Positions 45,325-55,413 of a stretch of DNA of 64,000 nt are shown piece by piece (within the stretch, counting starts at the first letter, position 1; every line of letters starts with the position of its first letter). Made by a program: the position numbers and the translations under genes. Origin of the DNA: Arenicellales bacterium. GTDB lineage: Bacteria; Pseudomonadota; Gammaproteobacteria; Arenicellales; JAJDZL01. Below the pieces are notes generated by a model. That model was not told the origin of the DNA. It saw nothing but the letters and a program-made list of their open reading frames with translations, and did not search any database. The DNA lies in the NCBI GenBank assembly GCA_958295885.1, contig OY282380.1:124001-188000 (forward strand), in the 5' to 3' direction.

Positions 45325-45787
45325 TATAATATCCCCATTCAGATTTTTGAATTCAATCGCTCAACCAATAAAAAACCGATTTGGATTCGCCAAATGTCGT
45401 ATAGTTTGAGCTCATTCTTGTACAAGTCGTATTTGTTATTCTATTGCTCTGCTGTTCAACTGTATTAGCAGGTTTTGGTGACCCTCCCATTGCGTGGAGT
45501 CAACGGACTGCATGTTTGTAGAATTAGCTGGCTAGATATTTGAAAAATATATTATGAGTCGAAATATGTTTTACAATCAAATTGTCTGCTTTGAAAAAAG
45601 TTGAATTTTGACGTATGAATAGTAAATTGTTTATTGTGTGTGGAGTAAACGTCTAAGCATATAGAATAGACATATTTTTAACACCCCGGCTCGAATTCTT
45701 TGGTGAGCATGGAAAGGAAGAATTGAGAGCTGACATGCGGGTTTTATCGAAATTATTGATTGTTTTTTATCGAATCAGAGTGCGTTT
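45325..45787. other. 463-bp divergent regulatory region
   Basis: Very AT-rich, between the yafS-like gene and mltD. It should hold promoters for both directions. No gene or named site stands out. Confidence 0.4.
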
Positions 45788-47653
45788 ATGTTTCTGAAAT
45801 CTGAATTCAGTATTGTACGAATGTTCGCTGTTGCAGGCATAGCTGTCGCACTGCTTGCAGCAGCTGGAATTCGCCATTCTGAAGCAAATGCGGCAAACTA
45901 TTCTGGAATTATTGAACCTGTCAATGCACAGCCGTTGGAGCTCTACCCAACTAAGGAAACTTCATTCTCGGAAAACAGGGTTATTCAGACTGCAGCAGCT
46001 GACACTGAAATCGACGACACAGAGAAATTCGTTCAGTCCAAACCTTCGGCGAAGAAAAATGTGAGTAAATTGCGAAAATTTATTCTGTTTTTTGAACGGT
46101 CCTTAACTTCAGCGCCAAACAGAGAGCCGCATGTCTCGCCAAAGCAAGGCGTTCACGACTCTTTGGGACATGACAATGCCAAACGACTTAAACGTTTTGT
46201 CAAGCCATTTTCAGTTCCAGAACAGTTCCTATTTGAAGAACCCGATTTTTCAGTTCAAGCGTCTGCTATTTCATTGGAGCTGGAAATTCCAGTTGAAGAA
46301 TCGATCAGTCTCTGGCAAGAGCTTCGAGATGGGTTTCAATTGGAAGAGTTTAATAATTCAGCTGTTCGCAAGTATGAGAAATGGTATTCCTCAAAACCGC
46401 ACTATCTTTCTCGTTTATTTTCAAAGGCTGCAACCAACCTGCCCTATGTACTTGAGCAGGTTCAAAGACAGAACTTACCTACGGAAATCGCTCTATTGCC
46501 GATCATAGAAAGTGCGTATAACCCTTACGCTTATTCGGATGCTGGAGCAGTTGGATTGTGGCAGTTCATGCCGTATACGGGACTGCGCTATGGGTTAAAT
46601 CGAGATTACTGGTACGAAGGCCGACGAGACATCATCAGATCAACCAGTGCTGCCTTGGATTATCTTAAAGCCTTGCACTCCGAGTTCAACGGCGATTGGG
46701 CACTTGCACTCGCTGCATACAACGCTGGAGAAAATCGGATACAGCGAGAAGTTTCGAGAAATCGAAGTCTGAACAGATCTACCAAATACAGCGCTCTTCA
46801 GTTACCGAAGGAAACTAAAAAATACCTGCCGAAACTGATAGCAATAAAGAATATCATCAATGATCCGAATAAGTTTGGAGTCGTATTGCCGGACTTGACC
46901 ACAGAATCTACATTTGCAATTGTCGATTTCGATTACCAAGTTGATTTGAACAAAGTCGCAGTCGTCACAGAAAGCAATTATGATGAATTTGCTCACTTTA
47001 ATCCTGGACTCCGACGGGGAATGACACCACCCAAGGGGCCGCACAGAATTCTGGTTCCGATTGCACAGTACGACAGGATTTTAGCTTGGAAATTAAACAT
47101 CGATCCCGCCCAGGCTTTGGGACGTGCGTCCTCATACACAATTCAACCAGGTGATACTCTAAGTCAGATCGCAGCCGTAAATGGCATAACCGTCGAATCC
47201 ATCAAAAGCTATAACCAGATTACATCTGATCTGATTATTGCAGGCCAAGTGCTCAGGCTTCCTCTAATTGGGCCTTTTGGAACCTATGCGAACCTTGATC
47301 AGACCAGTGCGCCAAGTCGAATCCATAAAGTCAAAAGGGGCGACAGTCTCAACAGAATTGCTTCGCTGTACGATGTCTCGGTGGATCAGCTGCGAAAAGC
47401 GAATCAGCTCTCTTCGAATCTGATCAGAATCGGGCAGACTCTGCATCTGCCAACGCCCAAGGTTCAAGAGAAACCCAGTCAAACTGCCAGCGAGAACCAA
47501 ACCCGGCTTGTTCATCGAGTCAGAACCGGTGAATCCTTGTGGAGCATTTCGAAACTCTATGACGTTGACGTACGTAAATTGCAGCAGTGGAACAAAATTA
47601 AGAACAATTCGCTCATTCTTCCGAATCAGAGAATCGTCGTCCGCACTAAATGA
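45788..47653 (+). CDS. mltD: membrane-bound lytic murein transglycosylase D
   Basis: 621 residues. An N-terminal hydrophobic segment (VAGIAVALLAAAGI) gives export, without an obvious lipobox. The SLT domain follows: IALLPIIESAYNPYAYSDAG with the catalytic Glu near residue 239, AVGLWQFMPYTGLRYGL and ALAAYNAGENRIQREV. Three LysM modules end the protein, starting at YTIQPGDTLSQIAAVNG, HKVKRGDSLNRIASLYD and HRVRTGESLWSISKLYD, which bind peptidoglycan. It cleaves glycan strands to anhydromuropeptides. It is longer than E. coli MltD (about 450 residues) because of a 150-residue region between the export segment and the SLT domain and the extra LysM. Confidence 0.93.
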   Translation: MFLKSEFSIVRMFAVAGIAVALLAAAGIRHSEANAANYSGIIEPVNAQPLELYPTKETSFSENRVIQTAAADTEIDDTEKFVQSKPSAKKNVSKLRKFILFFERSLTSAPNREPHVSPKQGVHDSLGHDNAKRLKRFVKPFSVPEQFLFEEPDFSVQASAISLELEIPVEESISLWQELRDGFQLEEFNNSAVRKYEKWYSSKPHYLSRLFSKAATNLPYVLEQVQRQNLPTEIALLPIIESAYNPYAYSDAGAVGLWQFMPYTGLRYGLNRDYWYEGRRDIIRSTSAALDYLKALHSEFNGDWALALAAYNAGENRIQREVSRNRSLNRSTKYSALQLPKETKKYLPKLIAIKNIINDPNKFGVVLPDLTTESTFAIVDFDYQVDLNKVAVVTESNYDEFAHFNPGLRRGMTPPKGPHRILVPIAQYDRILAWKLNIDPAQALGRASSYTIQPGDTLSQIAAVNGITVESIKSYNQITSDLIIAGQVLRLPLIGPFGTYANLDQTSAPSRIHKVKRGDSLNRIASLYDVSVDQLRKANQLSSNLIRIGQTLHLPTPKVQEKPSQTASENQTRLVHRVRTGESLWSISKLYDVDVRKLQQWNKIKNNSLILPNQRIVVRTK

Positions 47654-47679
47654 CGTGCAGTCCTTCGCAGTCTAGCGCT

Positions 47680-48384
47680 TCAGTTACTTAGAAATTGGCG
47701 CGCAGTCCAAAGATCTTCCCACGCCTTTGATTTTTCTGAAGGTCTTCTGAGCAGGTATGCCGGGTGATAAGTTACAACCAAATTCACTTTAGTATCGAAC
47801 AGCTGATGCGTTTTACGTCGCAGCCTTGCCAACGGCAGCTCCGTATCCAGAAGAAGCTGTGCGCTAATACGACCGAGTGCGACAATCACCTTGGGTGAAA
47901 CCAACTCGATCTGACGTCGCAGATAGATTGAACATGCATTGGCTTCCTGGTGCCTCGGATCTCGATTGTTTGGGGGCCTGCACTTTACGACATTGCAGAT
48001 ATAGACTTGTTCGCGGCTATAGCCCAAAGCAAAAATCATTGAGGTCAGCAAATTCCCAGCACGACCTACAAAAGGCAGCCCCTGCAGGTCTTCATCCCTG
48101 CCAGGACCTTCCCCGATGAACATGATTTCAGCGTTCCCTGAACCAGAACCAAATACAGTGTTGGTCCTGGTTTTCGAGAGTGCGCATTTTTCACACTTGG
48201 CTACTACGTTTGCCACTGCCTCCAAATCTAATTGATCTAGATGATCCTCTGAACTTGCCTTAACTGTGTTTTTCGTGAACGCAGGGTCAGATTCAACAGG
48301 CGCCGCAGCTGCTGTTCCGGATTCAAGCTCTCGCAGCTTCCAAATTTCGATTCCCATCAATTCGAGGTGTTCATCGCGTGACAT
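47680..48384 (-). CDS. uracil-DNA glycosylase, family 4 (Fe-S type)
   Basis: 234 residues. Family 4 motifs are GEGPGRDEDLQGLPFVGRAG (water-activating and binding loop), NVVKCRPPNNRDPRHQEANA and the late VVTYHPAYLLRRP. Cysteines at KCEKCALSK, VVKC and ANAC can hold the 4Fe-4S cluster. It removes uracil from DNA in base excision repair. The N-terminal 60 residues (EIWKLRELESGTAAAAPV) form a low-complexity extension often seen in proteobacterial members. The stop lies 26 bases from the mltD stop, convergent. Confidence 0.93.
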   Translation of the reverse strand: MSRDEHLELMGIEIWKLRELESGTAAAAPVESDPAFTKNTVKASSEDHLDQLDLEAVANVVAKCEKCALSKTRTNTVFGSGSGNAEIMFIGEGPGRDEDLQGLPFVGRAGNLLTSMIFALGYSREQVYICNVVKCRPPNNRDPRHQEANACSIYLRRQIELVSPKVIVALGRISAQLLLDTELPLARLRRKTHQLFDTKVNLVVTYHPAYLLRRPSEKSKAWEDLWTARQFLSN

Positions 48385-48394
48385 GACCGGAATT

Positions 48395-49939
48395 CTAAAT
48401 CATTGAATCCTTTTGAGGATGTGACCGAGTGGAACTGCCCAGACGATTCAGAGCATCAATGTAGGCTCGAACAGACGCAGTGACAATGTCGGTATCGGAG
48501 CCATGCCCGTTCACGATTCGACCGTTTTCTTTCAGACGTACGCTGACTTCACCGAGAGCATCAGTTCCACCGGTGATGCTATGCACCGAATATAACTCAA
48601 GAACAGGATCACTTTCGACCAGCGATTTTACTGCTCGAAACGAAGCGTCAACGGGACCGTTACCGTCTGCAGTCGCCTGTAGCGACTCACCATCGATGCA
48701 TAGTCCTAAGCTTGCAGTCGAATGTTTACCGGAATCGGAAGAAACCCGGAGTGACTCCAACCGAACTCGACCCTCATTCAGTACAAAATTCGAATCGACC
48801 ATCAAACCGACTAAGTCATCATCAAAAATCTCATGTTTACGATCGGCAAGACGCTTGAATTTTGCAAATGCATTCTTGAGATCTTCTTCGGTTTCGAGTT
48901 CAAATCCAAGCTCTTTCATGCGCTGGTTGAACGCGTGCCTCCCGGAATGTTTTCCCAATACCATTCGATTGTTCGACCATCCGACATCCTGGGCTCTCAT
49001 AATTTCGTAGGTCTCACGCTTTTTTATGACTCCGTCCTGGTGAATGCCAGATTCATGTGCAAATGCGTTGGCGCCCACGATCGCTTTATTCGGCTGAATT
49101 GCAAATCCCGTTACGCTCGATACCAATCGACTCGTCGGCACAATCTGTGTCGTGTCAATCTGCGTATCACAATGAAAGAAGTCTTGACGAGTTCTCACTG
49201 CCATTACAATTTCCTCCAGCGACGCATTGCCTGCACGTTCACCAAGTCCATTAATCGTGCATTCAACCTGACGTGCTCCTACATGTACTGCAGCCAATGA
49301 ATTTGCCACGGCAAGCCCAAGGTCATCGTGACAGTGCACCGAAAATACTGCCTGATCCGAATTTGGAACTTTTTCCATCAAATTTCTGATCAGGTCTGCA
49401 AATTGACCAGGCAGGTTGTAGCCGACGGTATCGGGTATGTTAACTGTTCGAGCGCCTGCCTTAATCGCTGCTTCCAACACTCTGCAAAGAAAATCAAGAT
49501 CGGAACGACCGGCATCTTCAGGAGAAAACTCCACGTCATCCGTATAATTTCTCGCGGTCTTGACCGCCCAGACCGCCCTCTCCAGAACCTGATCTTCGGT
49601 CAGCCGAAGTTTCTCGCGCATGTGAATGGGAGAGGTTGCAATGAACGTATGAATACGGCCGGAGCGAGCTGCTTGAACTGCTCTGGCTGCTTTGTCCAGA
49701 TCCCCTGCCACCGCTCTCGCCAAAGCGCAGACAGTGCTGTCCTTGATTTCTTTGGCGACTTTTTTTACTGCTTCAAAATCGCCGGGACTAGCCGCAGGAA
49801 ACCCTGCTTCAATAATATCGACTCGCATCTTCTCAAGGGCCTTGGCAATCGTCAACTTTTCATCTGAAGTCATTGACGCGCCCGGGCTTTGCTCGCCGTC
49901 TCTTAATGTTGTGTCAAATACAATCAACCGGTCTGACAT
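48395..49939 (-). CDS. leuA: 2-isopropylmalate synthase
   Basis: 514 residues from the ATG at 49939 ([20 protein letters not shown]). An ATG four codons earlier is also possible. The DRDG-type active-site loop is followed by the metal residues in [16 protein letters not shown] and the regulatory C-terminal LeuA dimer domain (residues 400-510). It makes 2-isopropylmalate from ketoisovalerate and acetyl-CoA, the first step of leucine synthesis, and is usually inhibited by leucine. A leader peptide and terminator lie directly upstream, so transcription is probably controlled by attenuation. Confidence 0.96.
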   Translation of the reverse strand: MSDRLIVFDTTLRDGEQSPGASMTSDEKLTIAKALEKMRVDIIEAGFPAASPGDFEAVKKVAKEIKDSTVCALARAVAGDLDKAARAVQAARSGRIHTFIATSPIHMREKLRLTEDQVLERAVWAVKTARNYTDDVEFSPEDAGRSDLDFLCRVLEAAIKAGARTVNIPDTVGYNLPGQFADLIRNLMEKVPNSDQAVFSVHCHDDLGLAVANSLAAVHVGARQVECTINGLGERAGNASLEEIVMAVRTRQDFFHCDTQIDTTQIVPTSRLVSSVTGFAIQPNKAIVGANAFAHESGIHQDGVIKKRETYEIMRAQDVGWSNNRMVLGKHSGRHAFNQRMKELGFELETEEDLKNAFAKFKRLADRKHEIFDDDLVGLMVDSNFVLNEGRVRLESLRVSSDSGKHSTASLGLCIDGESLQATADGNGPVDASFRAVKSLVESDPVLELYSVHSITGGTDALGEVSVRLKENGRIVNGHGSDTDIVTASVRAYIDALNRLGSSTRSHPQKDSMI

Positions 49940-50020
49940 GTTTAGTTCCAATCAATGCTAGGTTAATAAATGATGTACAGCAAGGAATAAACCATTGCTG
50001 TGGTTAAAGAAACTGAGTGA

Positions 50021-50051
50021 TTTAAAAAAGAAAAGACGCGCCTACTGGCGC
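50021..50051 (-). terminator. leu attenuator terminator hairpin
   Basis: On the minus strand GCGCC-AGTA-GGCGC (50051 to 50038) is followed by the T-rich GTCTTTTCTTTTTT. The hairpin contains the stop codon of the leader peptide and ends about 80 bases before the leuA start, the geometry of an attenuator. It could also end transcripts from pssA. Confidence 0.75.
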
Positions 50052-50116
50052 AGCAGCAGGCTGCTAAGTGGAAGCAGTGAGAAGGTTAAATTTGATTGTG
50101 CAGTGTGGTCTCGCAT
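50042..50116 (-). CDS. leuL: leu operon leader peptide (attenuation)
   Basis: 24 codons from ATG at 50116 to TAG at 50044-50042. Seven residues are leucine (positions 10, 14, 15, 17, 20, 21, 22), including three CTG codons in a row, CTGCTGCTG, just before the end. The stop lies in the terminator hairpin, so a ribosome stalled on the leucine codons would leave the hairpin region free to fold differently. In the known leu attenuators of enterobacteria the leader is 28 codons with four leucines in a row. I see no strong ribosome binding site. A TATAAG box lies 10-15 bases before the start, so the message may be nearly leaderless. Confidence 0.75.
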   Translation of the reverse strand: MRDHTAQSNLTFSLLPLSSLLLRQ

Positions 50117-50154
50117 TTCGCAAATACTTATATCACAAATTATTTTCGGAAAAT

Positions 50155-50967
50155 TCACGATTTATCCTGATCATTGGGCAATGTTCGTTCCTTATCCTGT
50201 TGTCGCTGGAGCTTTTTCTTCCTTCTTTTGTTCGCCTGCCCGAACCATACTACCGGCCCGCTTATCAGATACGCGGTCACCAAAGTAAACACCACTTTCG
50301 GAGGGTCGAATGATATCAGTGCGATGACGACAACCACACCCACACTAGTAAGAAACGGCACTTGTCCTTTCATGCCAAAATTCTTGAAACTCGGATAAGG
50401 AATAGCGCTTACCATTCCTAGTGCAAGGAGAACGACAATAACCGTCGCGATAACAGGCAAAGATTCAATTTCTCGGCCAACGGTCGTTTCCACAACCCAC
50501 ATCCATGAAACCAGGAATGCCGCAGCCATCGGGCATGGAAGCCCCTGGAAATACCCTGCATTGTGATAAGACTGAGTATTAAAGCGAGCCAATCTCAACG
50601 CAGTTGCGGACACGTACAGGAAAGCGCATAGCCAGCCGATTTTTCCGATTGAAGAAAGCGTCCAGTCGAACAGTACAAGCGTGGGAGCCAATCCAAAACA
50701 GATGACATCCGAAAGACTGTCGTACTCTTTTCCAAAATCACTTGAAGTATTGGTCAATCGAGCAACTCTACCATCCAGCCCGTCCAGCACGGTTGCGATC
50801 AGTATGGCAACCGCCGCCGCCTCAAAACGACCTGAAGAAGCTTGGATGATTGAAAAGAAACCGAAAAATAAAGCACCGGTTGTCAGCAAATTTGGCAGTA
50901 TATAGATACCGCGTCGACGTCCTCGACGGCGTTTATATCTTCGCCTTCTCGATTTCTCTGTCTGCAT
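50155..50967 (-). CDS. pssA: CDP-diacylglycerol-serine O-phosphatidyltransferase
   Basis: 270 residues, membrane type (not the E. coli phospholipase-D type). The CDP-alcohol phosphotransferase signature is DGLDGRVARLTNTSSDFGKE then YDSLSDVICFG. About seven hydrophobic segments follow a very basic N-terminus (RRRRYKRRRGRRRGIYILPN). It makes phosphatidylserine from CDP-diacylglycerol and serine, and psd, which decarboxylates the product, lies next to it on the same strand. Confidence 0.94.
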   Translation of the reverse strand: MQTEKSRRRRYKRRRGRRRGIYILPNLLTTGALFFGFFSIIQASSGRFEAAAVAILIATVLDGLDGRVARLTNTSSDFGKEYDSLSDVICFGLAPTLVLFDWTLSSIGKIGWLCAFLYVSATALRLARFNTQSYHNAGYFQGLPCPMAAAFLVSWMWVVETTVGREIESLPVIATVIVVLLALGMVSAIPYPSFKNFGMKGQVPFLTSVGVVVVIALISFDPPKVVFTLVTAYLISGPVVWFGQANKRRKKKLQRQQDKERTLPNDQDKS

Positions 50968-51174
50968 GTGCGATCACTTATTCAAGAACCCTGTTCAAAG
51001 GGCAATTTTTGATCAAATAACACCTAGAATCCTGTTGAATCTGTCAATTATTCTAACACGGGAAAAACAACTCTCGACAAGTTCCCAAAAGTAAATTTCT
51101 GGCATATCAATGAAGAAATGATTTCGAAGGCAAATCGACTTATTCCAGAAAGTGGAAAGAAATCCGCAGGACTT

Positions 51175-51801
51175 TTATGCAGTTGACCCTATCACGTCAC
51201 AGCCGCCCTTGATTCTATCGCCGATGCTGACGGTTACCTCGTATTTCGCTGGGAGATGTAACTCAACCCTGGAACCGAATCTGATAAATCCATACCTTTG
51301 TCCGGTCGTCACGTAGTCATTTTCATCAACGTAGCACAAAATTCGACGCGCAATGACACCGGCGATTTGAATGCAGGTTACCTCTTGATTATCCCGAGTG
51401 CGAATCACAAGCACGTTTCTTTCATTTTCGCTTGAAGATTTATCGAAAGCAGCATTAAAAAACTTGCCAGAAATGTAAGAACGTTTAAGAATCTTTCCTG
51501 ATATGGGTATGCGGTTCGCATGTACCGAAAATATGTTCAGGAAAATCGCAATTCGAGTCACTTCGGAATCACCAAAAGGATTCTTAATTCTTTCTACAGC
51601 AACGACTTTCCCGTCGGCCGGTGACACGATCACATGATCGCCCGATGGAACTACGCGAATCGGGTCTCGAAAAAACTGTACGATAAACAACGAGGCAATC
51701 CAAAACGGAAAAGCCCATGCGGTTCCAGCAAATAATTGGATTGCTGCGGCGATTGCGATCGCAATTCCGGCGAAGGGATATCCCTCACGCGCCAAAAGCA
51801 T
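51175..51801 (-). CDS. psd: phosphatidylserine decarboxylase (short archaetidylserine-type)
   Basis: 208 residues, the short form. The proenzyme is expected to cleave itself at the serine of YGFIRFGSRVELHLP near residue 183, which forms the pyruvoyl group. VVPSGDHVIVSPADGKVVAV and SVHANRIPISG are typical of the family. The N-terminus has two hydrophobic segments for membrane attachment. It turns phosphatidylserine into phosphatidylethanolamine. It lies 2 bases after the ilvC stop and about 200 bases before pssA. Confidence 0.93.
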   Translation of the reverse strand: MLLAREGYPFAGIAIAIAAAIQLFAGTAWAFPFWIASLFIVQFFRDPIRVVPSGDHVIVSPADGKVVAVERIKNPFGDSEVTRIAIFLNIFSVHANRIPISGKILKRSYISGKFFNAAFDKSSSENERNVLVIRTRDNQEVTCIQIAGVIARRILCYVDENDYVTTGQRYGFIRFGSRVELHLPAKYEVTVSIGDRIKGGCDVIGSTA

Positions 51802-51803
51802 TG

Positions 51804-52820
51804 CTAATTAACGTCTCGATCTACAAGTCGTCCTGCTGAAATCCAAGGCATCATCGCGCGAAGAGAGGAACCGACTTCTTCAATCCCTCTACCGGCCGAG
51901 GCTTTACGCAAAGAATTGAATTTACTGTTGCCGCTGGCATTCTCATTCATCCATTCTCTTGCAAAATCACCTGATTGAATTTCAGCTAATATTTTACGCA
52001 TCTCCGCCCGCGTGCCATCATCGACGATTCTCGGACCACGAGTCAAGTCACCAAATTCTGCAGTATTCGATACAGAGTAGCGCATGTTTTGAATTCCACC
52101 TTCATAGATCAGATCAACAATCAGTTTCAATTCGTGCAAACACTCAAAATAAGCCATTTCCGGTGCGTAACCCGCATCCACCAAAGTATCAAATCCAGCT
52201 TCGACCAACGCGGTCACACCACCACATAAAACTGTTTGTTCTCCAAACAGATCGGTCTCAGTTTCTTCTCGGAAAGTCGTCTCGATAACGCCAGCTCGTC
52301 CACCGCCAATCGCTGAGGCATAGGAAAGAGCCAGCGGCTGAGTTCCACCTGACGCGTCCTGATGAATCGCAATCAGGCACGGTACGCCACCGCCGTTTAC
52401 GTAGGTTGATCGCACCAGGTGCCCCGGACCTTTTGGCGCAACCATGAAAGTGTCAATATCATCCGCCGGCTGGATGAATTCGAAATGAATATTAAAGCCA
52501 TGTGCGAACGCGACTGCCGCACCGGACTTCAAATTCGGTGCGACTTCCGATTGATACAGCTTAGCCTGTAACTCGTCCGGCACCAAAATCATGACAATAT
52601 CGGCACTGGCGACGGCGTCGCCAACATCCGCTGTTGCAATGCCTGCACGGTCCGCCTTGGCTCGAGATGAAGATCCTGGTCTCAATCCAACGACTACATC
52701 TACGCCACTGTCCTGCAGGTTTCCGGCGTGGGCGTGTCCCTGTGAACCGAATCCAATCACGGCCACTCGCTTACTGGCAATGATGGAAGGATCAGCGTCA
52801 GAGTCATAATAAACTTTCAT
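51804..52820 (-). CDS. ilvC: ketol-acid reductoisomerase
   Basis: 338 residues from the ATG at 52820 ([12 protein letters not shown]), the short class I form, with GGAAACC before it. The longer frame upstream is not family text. The NADPH site is [20 protein letters not shown] and [18 protein letters not shown], and the catalytic metal region is [17 protein letters not shown]. It performs the second step of valine and isoleucine synthesis. It lies between ilvN and psd in one transcriptional direction. Confidence 0.97.
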   Translation of the reverse strand: MKVYYDSDADPSIIASKRVAVIGFGSQGHAHAGNLQDSGVDVVVGLRPGSSSRAKADRAGIATADVGDAVASADIVMILVPDELQAKLYQSEVAPNLKSGAAVAFAHGFNIHFEFIQPADDIDTFMVAPKGPGHLVRSTYVNGGGVPCLIAIHQDASGGTQPLALSYASAIGGGRAGVIETTFREETETDLFGEQTVLCGGVTALVEAGFDTLVDAGYAPEMAYFECLHELKLIVDLIYEGGIQNMRYSVSNTAEFGDLTRGPRIVDDGTRAEMRKILAEIQSGDFAREWMNENASGNSKFNSLRKASAGRGIEEVGSSLRAMMPWISAGRLVDRDVN

Positions 52821-52830
52821 AGTGGTTTCC

Positions 52831-53367
52831 TTAATTCTTTCTATTGATGTTTGAACGTAAAGATGGGACAGTAAGGGCAATGTCACCTCGAGCAATTCCC
52901 GATACGCCAGTGCGGACCAGTTCTAAAATTTGAGTCGTTTTCAGCTTGTCGATGAAAGCATCTAATTTTTTTCCTTCTCCGGTCAGTTCGATCGTATACA
53001 GAGATTCAGTTACATCAATGATTCGACCGCGGAAAATCTCAGTGAGCCGCTTGACTTCATCGCGCGTTTCGCCCTTGGCGATGACTTTAACCAACATCAG
53101 CTCTCGATGTATATTCAGATCATCTTTTGAAACATCAAGCAGCTTGACCACTTCAATCAGTTTGTTCAGCTGCTTTTTGATCTGTTCTACGACCCGGTCA
53201 GAACCAACTGTTACGATGGTCATGCGAGAAAGTGTTGAATCCTCGGTAGGAGCAACGGTCAAAGTTTCAATGTTGTAGCCCCTAGCTGAAAACAATCCAG
53301 CAACTCGAGACAGGGCTCCAGGTTCATTTTCCAGCAGCACCGAGATGATGTGACGCTTTTCGTCCAC
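52831..53367 (-). CDS. ilvN: acetolactate synthase small (regulatory) subunit
   Basis: 178 residues, start GTG at 53367, directly after the ilvB stop. The ACT domain shows [20 protein letters not shown] and [20 protein letters not shown], where valine binds for feedback control. The C-terminal domain follows ([16 protein letters not shown]). Spacing to ilvB is zero bases, so coupling is tight. Confidence 0.95.
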   Translation of the reverse strand: MDEKRHIISVLLENEPGALSRVAGLFSARGYNIETLTVAPTEDSTLSRMTIVTVGSDRVVEQIKKQLNKLIEVVKLLDVSKDDLNIHRELMLVKVIAKGETRDEVKRLTEIFRGRIIDVTESLYTIELTGEGKKLDAFIDKLKTTQILELVRTGVSGIARGDIALTVPSLRSNINRKN

Positions 53368-55104
53368 TTACGCTAACTCCCGCTTCTCAAGTTCACTTGG
53401 ATCTCCATCAGACCTCAAATGCATGTCATTATGTCCGGCGCCAGCGGCGATCATCGGATAAACGTTTTCCTGCTGATCTGTGATGAAGTCGAGGAAAACC
53501 AGCTGGTCTTTTCGGCTCATCGCGTCGATTAAGGCATCTTCCACGTCTGATGGATTTTCAATTCTTACTCCATGATGCCCGAAGCTCTTCGCCAGCGCAA
53601 CAAAATCCGGCAAAGCATCCATATACGAATGTGAATATCGTCGATCATAGAAAAACTCCTGCCATTGGCGAACCATGCCCATGTAACGGTTGTTCAGATT
53701 TACAATTTTGATGGGCAGATCGTACTGTTTGCAGGTGGAGAGCTCCTGTATGCACATGATTATGCTCGCCTCTCCCGTAACGCAGACGACTTCTGATTCC
53801 GGGTAAGCAAAACGTACTCCCATTGCTGCAGGCAAACCAAAACCCATCGTCCCCAATCCACCGGAATTAACCCAACGTCGTGGTTCGTCAAACCGATAAA
53901 ACTGAGCAGCCCACATCTGGTGCTGACCAACATCGGAAGTGATGAAGGCCTTGCCTTTCGTCACTTCATACAGTTTTTCGAGCACGAACTGCGGTTTGAT
54001 CTTGTCACTTTCCCGGTTGTATGCCAAGCTGTCAATCGAACGCCATGACTCAATCTGACTCCACCATCTCTTCAGATAGATTTGATCGGGTGATCGATTT
54101 TCTTTCTTGACAGCTTTAACGAGGTCCGCCAACACTGACTTAGCGTCACCCACGATCGGGATGGCTACATTAACATTTTTACCGATGGAAGATGGATCTA
54201 TATCGATGTGAATTTTTTGTGAATGCGGTGAAAACTTGGAAAGATCGCCAGTGATTCGATCGTCGAATCTGGCGCCGACAGCCAGCATGACATCACAATC
54301 GTGCATCGCCATGTTGGCTTCGTAGGTGCCGTGCATGCCGAGCATTCCCAAAAAGAGAGGATCATTGTTCGGATAGCATCCCAATCCCATCAGGGTGTTG
54401 GTGCACGGATACTGCAGCAGTCGCACCAACTCGCGAAGTTCGTCTTCAGCATAGGCGATTGAAACCCCTCCTCCGCTATAGATGATAGGTCTTTTGGCTC
54501 GGAGCAGCAGATTTGCAGCTTTCTTAATTTGTCCTCGATGCCCGCGAATTGTCGGATTGTACGAGCGCAGGGATATTGACCGAGGATAGATGTATTCGGT
54601 CTTCTCGGCTGTGACATCCTTTGGAATGTCAACAACGACCGGACCGGGGCGGCCTGAATTGGCAATATAGAATGCCTTTTTGATGGTCATCGCCAAATCT
54701 CGGATATCTCGCACCAGAAAATTGTGCTTGACGCAAGGTCGAGTGACACCAAGTGCGTCAACTTCCTGAAAAGCATCATCTCCGATCAGATGTGTTGGAA
54801 CCTGTCCGGAAATCATGACCATGGGTATGGAGTCCATATAGGCCGTAGCGAGCCCGGTAACGGCGTTGGTTACCCCTGGCCCAGAAGTAACAAGCATTAC
54901 CCCCACCTCTCCAGTTACGCGGGCATAACCATCTGCGGCGTGAGCTGCTCCCTGTTCGTGACGAACGAGAATGTGTCGAACGTCGTCTTGTTTGTACAAA
55001 GCATCATAAATATGAAGTGCCGCTCCGCCCGGATAACCAAATATGTATTTGACTCCCTCATCCTTCAGGCACTGCACGACCATATCAGCACCAGTTAACT
55101 CCAT
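53368..55104 (-). CDS. ilvB: acetolactate synthase large (catalytic) subunit
   Basis: 578 residues, starting MELTGADMVVQCLKDEGV with a strong GGAGG ribosome binding site 11 bases upstream. It is a ThDP enzyme: the activating Glu lies in LVRHEQGAAHAADGYARVTG, the ThDP motif is GEASIIMCIQELSTCKQYDL through NNRYMGMVRQ, and the dimer FAD region is in the middle. It condenses pyruvate to acetolactate, or to acetohydroxybutyrate with ketobutyrate. It is the first gene of ilvB-ilvN-ilvC-psd-pssA. I see no ilv leader peptide upstream. Confidence 0.97.
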   Translation of the reverse strand: MELTGADMVVQCLKDEGVKYIFGYPGGAALHIYDALYKQDDVRHILVRHEQGAAHAADGYARVTGEVGVMLVTSGPGVTNAVTGLATAYMDSIPMVMISGQVPTHLIGDDAFQEVDALGVTRPCVKHNFLVRDIRDLAMTIKKAFYIANSGRPGPVVVDIPKDVTAEKTEYIYPRSISLRSYNPTIRGHRGQIKKAANLLLRAKRPIIYSGGGVSIAYAEDELRELVRLLQYPCTNTLMGLGCYPNNDPLFLGMLGMHGTYEANMAMHDCDVMLAVGARFDDRITGDLSKFSPHSQKIHIDIDPSSIGKNVNVAIPIVGDAKSVLADLVKAVKKENRSPDQIYLKRWWSQIESWRSIDSLAYNRESDKIKPQFVLEKLYEVTKGKAFITSDVGQHQMWAAQFYRFDEPRRWVNSGGLGTMGFGLPAAMGVRFAYPESEVVCVTGEASIIMCIQELSTCKQYDLPIKIVNLNNRYMGMVRQWQEFFYDRRYSHSYMDALPDFVALAKSFGHHGVRIENPSDVEDALIDAMSRKDQLVFLDFITDQQENVYPMIAAGAGHNDMHLRSDGDPSELEKRELA

Positions 55105-55413
55105 CTACTAAAACCTCCCACTGATAAGCATGTTCACCATATTACTTATTCAAAATAGAAATTTAATTATAGTGATTGAGAATTTTTCTACTTCTATATT
55201 TTTTGGCCTTCTACCCAGTTCGCCTCAATCAGATGGCAGGAAGGGTACATCGAAAGCGTTGAGTGCATCCGATACAGGAGAGCAAAAAGCGTTAATCCGC
55301 CCTAAACTGCGTAATTTTGTAATATTGTCCAGACCTGCAGCTTCAAATGACAGAGAATTCAGTTATGACTGACTGATGCCGTAGAAATCTAAAAAATTCA
55401 ATCCAGCTCAACC
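55105..55413. other. 309-bp gap upstream of ilvB
   Basis: AT-rich near ilvB and should hold its promoter. I looked for a leader peptide with Ile, Val or Leu codons and found none. Confidence 0.4.

Noticed and set aside
55105..55413. Leader peptide and attenuator before ilvB
   Set aside because: Short frames exist but have no runs of Ile, Val or Leu codons, and no hairpin with a T-tract lies near ilvB.
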